Part shown: positions 6,150 to 10,828 of the stretch, piece after piece
Numbering within the stretch: the stretch's first letter is position 1
How the letters are laid out: every line of letters begins with the position of its first letter
NCBI GenBank assembly: GCA_039809985.1
Contig: JBDHWC010000087.1
Location: 1-10,828 of the forward strand
Reading direction: 5' to 3'
DNA: 10,828 nt
Source: JAICJJ01 sp039809985
Lineage (GTDB): Bacteria; Chloroflexota; Chloroflexia; Thermomicrobiales; UBA6265
Program-made: the position numbers and the translations under genes
Notes under the pieces: generated by a model
Told to the model about the DNA's origin: nothing
The model's input: the letters and a program-made list of their open reading frames with translations, nothing else
Database searches by the model: none

Positions 6150-7145
6150 ATGCCAACCATGCAGGCCATGCAACTGCTCGCCCCCGGTCAGCCGCTCGCC
6201 GCGGTCGAGCTGCCCGTTCCGGTGGCTGGCCCCAATCAGGTCCTCGTTCGCGTCCACGCCTGCGGCGTCTGCCGCACCGACCTCCACATCGTCGACGGCG
6301 AGCTGACGCGTCCCAAGCTGCCGCTGGTGCCGGGTCACCAGATCGTCGGCACCGTCACCGCCGCGGGTCCCGGCGTCACGGCCCACCGCGTCGGCGACCG
6401 GGTGGGGGTGCCGTGGCTCGGCTGGACCTGCGGCGTCTGCCGCTACTGCACCAGCGGCCGCGAGAACCTCTGCGACCGCGCCAAGTTCACCGGCTACGAC
6501 ATCGACGGCGGCTACGCCCAGTTCACCGTCGCCGACGAGCGCTACGCCTTCGCCCTCCCCGCCGGCTACCCCGACTTGCAGGCCGCCCCCCTCCTCTGCG
6601 CCGGGCTGATCGGCTACCGCTCGCTGCGGATGACCGGCGACGCCCGCCGGCTCGGCCTCTACGGCTTCGGCGGCGCGGCGCACCTGATCGCGCAGGTCGC
6701 CGTCTGGGAGGGGCGGCACGTCTTCGGCCTGACCCGTCCCGGCGACACCGCCGCCCAGGAGTTCGCCCGGTCGCTCGGCGCGGTCTGGGCCGGCGGCAGC
6801 GACGAGACGCCGCCGGAGGAACTGGACGCCGCGATCATCTTCGCCCCGGTCGGGGACCTCGTCCCCGCCGCGCTCCGCGCCGTCGCCAAGGGGGGCCGCG
6901 TCGTCTGCGCCGGCATCCACATGAGCGACATCCCGAGCTTCCCCTACGACATCCTCTGGGGGGAGCGCGAACTGCGCTCGGTCTCCAACCTGACCCGTGC
7001 CGACGGCGAGGCGTTCCTCGCGGTCGCGCCGCGCGTCCCCCTCCGCAGCGAGGTCCACCCCTACCCGCTGGCCGACGCCAACCGCGCCCTCGACGACCTC
7101 CGGTCCGGGCGCTTCACCGGCGCGGCCGTGCTCCAAGTGCCGTAG
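6150..7145 (+). CDS. Zinc-dependent alcohol dehydrogenase (medium-chain dehydrogenase/reductase)
   Basis: This enzyme oxidises alcohols or reduces aldehydes with NAD(P) in the cytoplasm. It has 331 aa, matching the shorter AdhA-like branch of zinc alcohol dehydrogenases. The catalytic zinc ligands are C41 (CGVCRTDLH), H63 (VPGHQIVG) and C150 (LLCAGLIGYR). The structural zinc is held by four cysteines at C94, C97, C100 and C108 in TCGVCRYCTSGRENLC. The Rossmann fold begins near 167, with a glycine-rich turn GLYGFGGAAH (169-178). The residue after H63 is Gln, where many family members have Glu. ATG at 6150 has GGAG (6141-6144) 5 nt upstream. A second in-frame ATG at 6159 is less well spaced. 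The gene is divergent from prfA and converges on the aminotransferase. The physiological substrate is unknown. Confidence 0.92.
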   Translation: MPTMQAMQLLAPGQPLAAVELPVPVAGPNQVLVRVHACGVCRTDLHIVDGELTRPKLPLVPGHQIVGTVTAAGPGVTAHRVGDRVGVPWLGWTCGVCRYCTSGRENLCDRAKFTGYDIDGGYAQFTVADERYAFALPAGYPDLQAAPLLCAGLIGYRSLRMTGDARRLGLYGFGGAAHLIAQVAVWEGRHVFGLTRPGDTAAQEFARSLGAVWAGGSDETPPEELDAAIIFAPVGDLVPAALRAVAKGGRVVCAGIHMSDIPSFPYDILWGERELRSVSNLTRADGEAFLAVAPRVPLRSEVHPYPLADANRALDDLRSGRFTGAAVLQVP

Positions 7146-7370
7146 GGCGAGGCGTCAAGGCTCCGACACGACGGGGCCGGGCAGGAAGGTCCCGTTCGGT
7201 CCGCGTGCCTCGCACACCGTTTCGGCCGGGGGCCGTGTCCTCCCCACCGTCTCCCTCTCTCCCATCACCATGACTGAAAGGGGGAGATGTCCCAGCGAAA
7301 GCAGTCAGGGCGCCTCGCGGCCAAGCCCGCCGGCGCTGCCCTCACCCCCAACCTGCTCTCCCGCCGCCAC

Positions 7371-7480
7371 CTGACCGGGGCGGGTGTCCGTTGGGAAGCG
7401 GCCGCGCAGCGGCAATCAGGGGGTCCGGGGGAGGGCTGGGCCCTCCCCCGAATCCGTCGCTCCCCCTCTCCCGCCGCCGC
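7371..7480 (+). repeat. Repeat unit 4 (direct, 110 bp)
   Basis: This unit begins CTGACCGGGG and contains GTTGGGAAGCG at 7390. Its internal 11-bp hairpin (7426-7436 with 7440-7450, loop TGG) has the same stem as unit 1. It ends in CTCCCCCTCTCCCGCCGCCG. Its length matches unit 2 (109 bp), which suggests about 110 bp is the basic unit size. Confidence 0.75.
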
Positions 7481-7491
7481 GGGAGAGGGGG
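7462..7491. terminator. 13-bp perfect stem-loop, second occurrence
   Basis: CCCCCTCTCCCGC (7462-7474) and its exact complement (7479-7491) enclose the loop CGCC, base for base the same as 2741-2770. It again sits between two convergent genes, about 120 bp past the aminotransferase stop codon and 316 bp past the alcohol dehydrogenase stop. No T-tract follows on either strand. Confidence 0.4.
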
Positions 7492-7612
7492 CTGGGGGGT
7501 GAGGGCGGTCCCGACGGACCCAGTCGCGAGACGCGGATACCGCGTTCCCTTGGATACCCACCCCTGTCAGCCAAAGCGATGGGAGAGAGGGTTGGGAATG
7601 GGGAATCTTCCC

Positions 7613-8902
7613 CTACAGCGACGCCACCGCCCGCCGGTAGACGTCGAGGAAGTCGCGGATCTGCTCCTCGGTCACCACCAGCGGCGGGATGATCCGGATC
7701 GCCTGGTCGTAGGTGCCGCAAGTCAGGAGCAGGACGTGCTCCGCCTGGCACTTGGCGATCACCGCGGCGACCGCCTCCGGGTTCGGCGAGCCGTCCGGCT
7801 TCACGAACTCCGTCGCGATCATCAGGCCGAGGCCGCGGATGTCGCCGATCACCGGGTGGTCGGCCTGGATCTCGCGCAGCCCCTCGACGAGGATCGCGCC
7901 CATTCGCTTGGCGTTGCCCGGCAAGTCCTCGTCCAGCATCACGTTGATCGTGGCGTAGGCCGCCGCCGTGCCGACCGCGTTGCCGCCGTAGGTGCCGCCG
8001 TGCGAGCCCGGCGCCCACTTGTCCATGATCGCCTTGTCGGAGACGACGGCCGAGACCGGCATCCCCGAGGCGACCCCCTTGGCCACCATCATGATGTCGG
8101 GCACGACCCCGAAGTGCTCGAAGGCCCACATCGTGCCGGTGCGGCCCATCCCGGACTGCACCTCGTCGAGGATCAGCATGATCCCGTGCTTGTCGCACAG
8201 CCCGCGCACCAACTGCAGCCAGCGCGCGCTCGGCACGAGGTAGCCGCCCTCGCCCGCCACCGTCTCGATCAGGATCGCGGCGACGTCGTCCGGCATCACG
8301 AGCTGGTCGAACATCGTCTCCAGCTCGCGGAAGTACATCAGGTCCTGGTCCTCCGCCGGGCCGGCGTACGGCGAGCGGAAGAAGTACGGGTACGGCGCGT
8401 GGTAGACGCTGGAGATCAGCGGCTCGTAGTGGCCGCGGACCTTGACCCGCGACGAGGTGACCGCCATCGCGGCGTGGGTCCGGCCGTGGAACGCCCCGCG
8501 CATCGCGATCACCGCCGGCCGGCCGGTCGCGATCTTCGCCAGCTTCAGTGCGCCCTCGGTCGCCTCCGCCCCGGAGTTGGTCCAGAAGACCTGGTTCAGG
8601 GTGGGCGGCAACGTCGAGGTCAGCGCCTGCGCCGCCTTCATCATCGGCTCGTGGGCGAAGATGTTCGCCTGCGCGTGGATGATCTTCGCCGCCTGCTCCT
8701 GGATCGCGGCGACCACCCGCGGGTGGCAGTGCCCGGTGTTGACGACCGCGATGCCGGAGGTGAAGTCGGTCCAGCGCGTGCCGTCGGTGTCCCAGACGTA
8801 GATGCCCTTGCCGTGGTCGACGGTGACCGGCGAGTACCGCCCGATCACCCGCGGGATCAACTGGTCGGGGTTCAACGCGACCCGCTCCGGTGCCTGGACC
8901 AC
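7613..8902 (-). CDS. Class III PLP aminotransferase, 4-aminobutyrate aminotransferase-like
   Basis: This enzyme transfers an omega-amino group, for example from 4-aminobutyrate to 2-oxoglutarate, using pyridoxal phosphate. It has 429 aa, a normal length for GabT and related omega-transaminases. Visible family motifs are NSGAEATEGALKLA (109-122), FHGRTHAAMAVT (138-149) and LILDEVQSGMGRTG (243-256), with D246 contacting the PLP pyridine nitrogen. K275 in MMVAKGVASGMP forms the Schiff base, and GGTYGGNAVG (302-311) is the phosphate-binding turn. GTG at 8902 has AGGAG (8913-8909) 6 nt upstream. It may be the last gene of a minus-strand series with the 116-aa protein 61 bp upstream. Ornithine, acetylornithine or beta-alanine-type specificity cannot be excluded, so no gene symbol is assigned. 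Confidence 0.9.
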   Translation of the reverse strand: MVQAPERVALNPDQLIPRVIGRYSPVTVDHGKGIYVWDTDGTRWTDFTSGIAVVNTGHCHPRVVAAIQEQAAKIIHAQANIFAHEPMMKAAQALTSTLPPTLNQVFWTNSGAEATEGALKLAKIATGRPAVIAMRGAFHGRTHAAMAVTSSRVKVRGHYEPLISSVYHAPYPYFFRSPYAGPAEDQDLMYFRELETMFDQLVMPDDVAAILIETVAGEGGYLVPSARWLQLVRGLCDKHGIMLILDEVQSGMGRTGTMWAFEHFGVVPDIMMVAKGVASGMPVSAVVSDKAIMDKWAPGSHGGTYGGNAVGTAAAYATINVMLDEDLPGNAKRMGAILVEGLREIQADHPVIGDIRGLGLMIATEFVKPDGSPNPEAVAAVIAKCQAEHVLLLTCGTYDQAIRIIPPLVVTEEQIRDFLDVYRRAVASL

Positions 8903-8963
8903 GGGGCACTCCTCTCCACTCGCCGGCCGCCGTCCCCGGGGCCGGCCAATCCTCGCGCGGGGC

Positions 8964-9314
8964 CTACCCGCGCTCCCGCTCCTTGAGCTGCTTGTAGTAC
9001 TTGTGGCTCCGGCTCGACGCCTGCGCCTCGGCCTGGCGTTCCTCGGCGGCCGCGCGCTCGCGGTGCTCGGCCGCCTCCTGGGCGAGTTGCTCCTCGAGCT
9101 TCAGCAGGTCGTTGTAGACGGTGATGTTGTTGTTCGCCTGCGGCTGCCGCTGCAGCATCCGGACCAGCTGGAGCCGCGACTGCCCGGTCGCCCCGGCCGC
9201 CGCCGGCAGCGACGCCCGCTGGATGATCCCGTCGACGGTCGCCAGCGTCGCCCGGTCCGCGCCGTTGTCGACGAGCCGCTCCCGGATGTCGCGCAGACCT
9301 TCAAGGACGTTCAC
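8964..9314 (-). CDS. Hypothetical protein, 116 aa, helical with charged C-terminus
   Basis: I do not recognise this family. The N-terminal part (about 1-58) looks like two or three amphipathic helices (LEGLRDIRERLVDNG, ATLATVDGIIQRA, QSRLQLVRMLQRQ). A short QANNNITVYNDLL segment follows. Then comes a long, strongly charged, probable coiled-coil helix (about 69-100) rich in Glu, Gln, Ala and Arg, ending in HKYYKQLKERERG. There are no cysteines, no signal peptide and no membrane segment. The start is GTG at 9314 because GGAG lies 7 nt upstream; the open frame continues further but with shadow-like, low-complexity residues. It lies between the 213-aa protein and the aminotransferase on the same strand. 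A scaffold or nucleic-acid-associated role would fit the charge, but that is a guess. Confidence 0.7.
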   Translation of the reverse strand: MNVLEGLRDIRERLVDNGADRATLATVDGIIQRASLPAAAGATGQSRLQLVRMLQRQPQANNNITVYNDLLKLEEQLAQEAAEHRERAAAEERQAEAQASSRSHKYYKQLKERERG

Positions 9315-9349
9315 GGGGCTGCTCCGTCGCGTGCGCGCGGGTCCGCCTG

Positions 9350-9355
9350 AGTATA
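9350..9355 (-). promoter_or_regulatory. Candidate -10 box for the 116-aa gene
   Basis: The minus strand reads TATACT, one base from the TATAAT consensus, 35 bp upstream of the GTG start at 9314. That would give a leader of about 30 nt. It is the most consensus-like hexamer I noticed in the intergenic parts of this GC-rich window. No convincing -35 box lies 16-18 nt upstream. The rest of the 212-bp spacer 9315-9526 shows nothing else. Confidence 0.4.
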
Positions 9356-9526
9356 GCGCGGCCAGCTCGTCGTCCCGTGGCCGCGGCACCGGCGCGGCGA
9401 ACGTGCCGTGCGCCGTCCCCCAGCGCCGCTCTCGTCGGACCCCGGGCCGCCCCGGTCGCGCGAGGCCGTCGGCAGTGACTGACTCCGGGCCGGCGGATGA
9501 CCGCGCCCACGGCGGCCTGGCCGTCC

Positions 9527-10168
9527 TCACTCCCAGCCGGACCACGCCCCCGCGCCGTCGGTCCAGTCCCCGTCGACCGTCCGCTCGTCCTCCGCCTCCC
9601 AGAGGCGGGTGAATTGCGCCTGCCGGTAGCGCCACGTCGCGGCGGCGCTGCGGGCCCCGTCGAGCTCCGCGAGGCGGGCGATCTCGTCGAAGGCGTTCTC
9701 GACCTGCTCGGGGTCGCTGCTGCTGCCGGGGGCCCGCCGCCAGTTGAGGAAGTCGACCCACGACTCCGCGGCGGCGAGCAGGTCGCCCATCTCCTCGGCC
9801 AGCCCGGCCAGCCGGGAGGACGCCTCGGCCACCACGTCCGGGTCGCCGCCCGCCTTCCCCTCGGTCAGCACGCCCTCCCAGAGCGTCTCGGCCAGGAGCG
9901 GGTCCTCGATCTCCTCGGCCACCTCGGCCAGGCTCATCAGCCCCTCGACCCGTTCCTCGCGATCCCCGTCCGGGTCGGCCAGCGGCGCGAGGAACTCCGT
10001 CGCCGACTCGAGCAGGTCGGGGTCGCCCGCCCGGTCGGCCAGCCACTTCGCCGTCGCCGGCACCCCCGCCGCCCGCGCCGCCGCCAGCCACGCCTCCCAC
10101 CCCGACGCCAACGTCGCGTCGAGCTTGGGGCTGCGACTGAAGGTGAGCGGCTTCGGCGTGTCGGTCAC
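9527..10168 (-). CDS. Hypothetical acidic helical-repeat (TPR-like) protein, 213 aa
   Basis: I do not recognise a named family. The protein is acidic, cysteine-free, soluble-looking and almost all alpha-helical. Three similar helix pairs can be aligned: about 74-103 (EGLMSLAEVAEEIEDPLLAE), 111-144 (SRLAGLAEEMGDLLAAAESW) and 157-190 (FDEIARLAELDGARSAAATW). Each follows the pattern LA-x-LAEE-x-x-D followed by an Ala-rich second helix with a Trp, as in tetratricopeptide or Sel1-like repeats. The C-terminus is Asp/Gly/Trp-rich (DGDWTDGAGAWSGWE). GTG at 10168 is preceded by GGGAG at 7 nt. The longer frame to 10273 adds residues that overlap the neighbouring GNAT gene and is not favoured. A protein-protein interaction role is inferred from fold type only. 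Confidence 0.72.
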   Translation of the reverse strand: MTDTPKPLTFSRSPKLDATLASGWEAWLAAARAAGVPATAKWLADRAGDPDLLESATEFLAPLADPDGDREERVEGLMSLAEVAEEIEDPLLAETLWEGVLTEGKAGGDPDVVAEASSRLAGLAEEMGDLLAAAESWVDFLNWRRAPGSSSDPEQVENAFDEIARLAELDGARSAAATWRYRQAQFTRLWEAEDERTVDGDWTDGAGAWSGWE

Positions 10169-10235
10169 GGTCGGCTCCCACGGTTTCGCGTCCAGTTTGC
10201 GATGCCCAGTGTACGGGTCGCCGGACGATGCGGCG

Positions 10236-10706
10236 TCAGAGGGGCTTGCGGAGGTGGAGAACGCTCGGGGCAAAGCCGAGCCGCTGGTACAGCGCGAGCG
10301 CCCGCTCGTTGACGCAGAAGGCCGCGAGCGTCACCGCAGCGTGGCCCGCGCCGCGGGACCACGTCTCGGCCTCCGCGAGCAACGCGGTGGCGACGCCACG
10401 GCCTTCCGCGTTCTGGGCGACCGCGAGCTCGGAGACGCAGCCGACCGGTTCGCCGTTGACGTTGCGCGAGGTGGTCAGGTAGGCGAAGCCGACCCGGCTC
10501 CCGTCCGCTTCCTCGGCGATCAGCATCGCCTCGCCGTCGCGCTGCTCGTCGAACGCGGCGAGCACGGAGCGCTCGACCGCCCCGGCCAGCGCGCCGGGCC
10601 GAACCCACGGCGGGACGACGGCCGCGAGTCGCGGGCTGATCTCGGCGAGGAAGGCGCGGTCGTCGAGATCGCCCGGACGGACGAGGCGGATGCGGATCTC
10701 GTGCAC
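10236..10706 (-). CDS. GNAT-family N-acetyltransferase
   Basis: This is a second, unrelated-looking acetyl-CoA-dependent acetyltransferase of 156 aa. It starts MHEIRIRLVRPGDLDD, the typical first strand and helix of the fold. Motif A is VSELAVAQNAEGRGVATALL, with G102-x-G104 for the acetyl-CoA pyrophosphate. Motif B is VNERALALYQRLGF (132-145), with the usual Tyr (Y140) that can act as general acid. The substrate is unknown; amino-acid, polyamine, antibiotic or ribosomal-protein targets are all possible. GTG at 10706 has GGAGG 10 nt upstream. A longer frame to 10790 adds an Arg/Gly-rich tail with no support. It is the first gene in the window of the minus-strand series and is followed after 67 bp by the 213-aa protein. 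Confidence 0.85.
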   Translation of the reverse strand: MHEIRIRLVRPGDLDDRAFLAEISPRLAAVVPPWVRPGALAGAVERSVLAAFDEQRDGEAMLIAEEADGSRVGFAYLTTSRNVNGEPVGCVSELAVAQNAEGRGVATALLAEAETWSRGAGHAAVTLAAFCVNERALALYQRLGFAPSVLHLRKPL

Positions 10707-10804
10707 GGCGGTTCGGCCTCCGTCTCGTCCCGTCGTCCCCGGCCCCCGTCGCGCCCGACGAACCGGCCCCGACGCGCATTGTCTCGCCAAGGGAGTTCGT
10801 ACGA

Positions 10805-10828
10805 GGGGATTGGGGACTGGGGATTGGG
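10805..10828 (+). repeat. Heptamer GGGGAYT tandem repeat with G-quadruplex pattern
   Basis: From 10805 to the window end the sequence is GGGGATT, GGGGACT, GGGGATT, GGG. This is 3.4 copies of a 7-bp unit, cut off by the window edge. Four G-runs separated by 3-nt loops meet the standard intramolecular G-quadruplex pattern. It lies about 100 bp upstream of the GNAT start on that gene's template side. A weaker, related GGGAATGGGGAAT stretch occurs near 7594-7606. Confidence 0.6.

Larger units (their letters stand above)
7311..7570. repeat. Second copy of the palindromic repeat family
   Basis: This element lies in the 467-bp gap between the converging alcohol dehydrogenase and aminotransferase genes. 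It starts with CGCCTCGCGGCC, like CCTCGCGGCC at 2469. It then has a degenerate left arm (7340-7368), one direct unit and a right arm with GAGGGCGGTCCCGACGG. It ends in GATACCCACCCCTGTCAG (7553-7570), matching GATACCTCCCCCTGTCAG at 2832-2849. Thus it is the single-unit form of the cluster at 2466-2849. The remaining stretch 7146-7310 shows no gene or clear motif. Confidence 0.78.

Noticed and set aside
7391..8986. Plus-strand frame of 531 codons across the aminotransferase
   Set aside because: Its first part translates the intergenic repeat and the rest is antisense to a clear class III aminotransferase.
10169..10273. Longer N-terminus of the 213-aa protein to 10273
   Set aside because: It would overlap the end of the GNAT gene, and the added residues are low complexity. 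GTG at 10168 has a good ribosome binding site.

Overview
The window is a very GC-rich bacterial chromosome segment (roughly 70% G+C by eye). It looks like housekeeping and central-metabolism DNA, with no phage, plasmid, insertion sequence, CRISPR array or toxin-antitoxin genes. GTG is the favoured start codon: 7 of the 10 protein genes use it under the starts chosen here. The GT4 glycosyltransferase, the long HPF and the style of the intergenic repeats would suit a Thermomicrobia-like member of the Chloroflexota. An actinobacterium-like lineage cannot be excluded, so this taxonomic guess is weak.

Layout from left to right. Two divergent tRNA genes, tRNA-Pro(CGG) on the minus strand and tRNA-Arg(CCU) on the plus strand, flank a short spacer with an 11-bp inverted repeat. 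Downstream of tRNA-Arg on the plus strand lie a long-form ribosome hibernation factor (hpf) and an MshA-like GT4 glycosyltransferase. A 626-bp tail-to-tail gap follows, filled by a composite inverted and tandem repeat. Next come three minus-strand genes: prfA (peptide chain release factor 1), a GNAT acetyltransferase 4 bp behind it, and a Rieske non-haem iron oxygenase. A zinc-dependent alcohol dehydrogenase runs divergently from prfA. A second tail-to-tail gap (467 bp) carries another copy of the same repeat. The right third is a minus-strand series read from the right edge: a second GNAT, a 213-aa acidic helical-repeat protein, a 116-aa protein of unknown function, and a GabT-like class III aminotransferase. 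The window ends in a heptamer G-run repeat with G-quadruplex potential.

How the genes fit together. The left part is translation-related: two tRNAs, hibernation factor, release factor. The Rieske oxygenase, alcohol dehydrogenase and GabT-like aminotransferase could each serve catabolism of amino or quaternary-ammonium compounds. They are in separate transcription units, however, so a shared pathway is not shown. The least explained items are the repeat family, which occupies both convergent intergenic gaps and is built from hairpin-forming units in direct and inverted orientation, and the two unrecognised proteins at 8964-9314 and 9527-10168. I found no convincing new multi-gene system.
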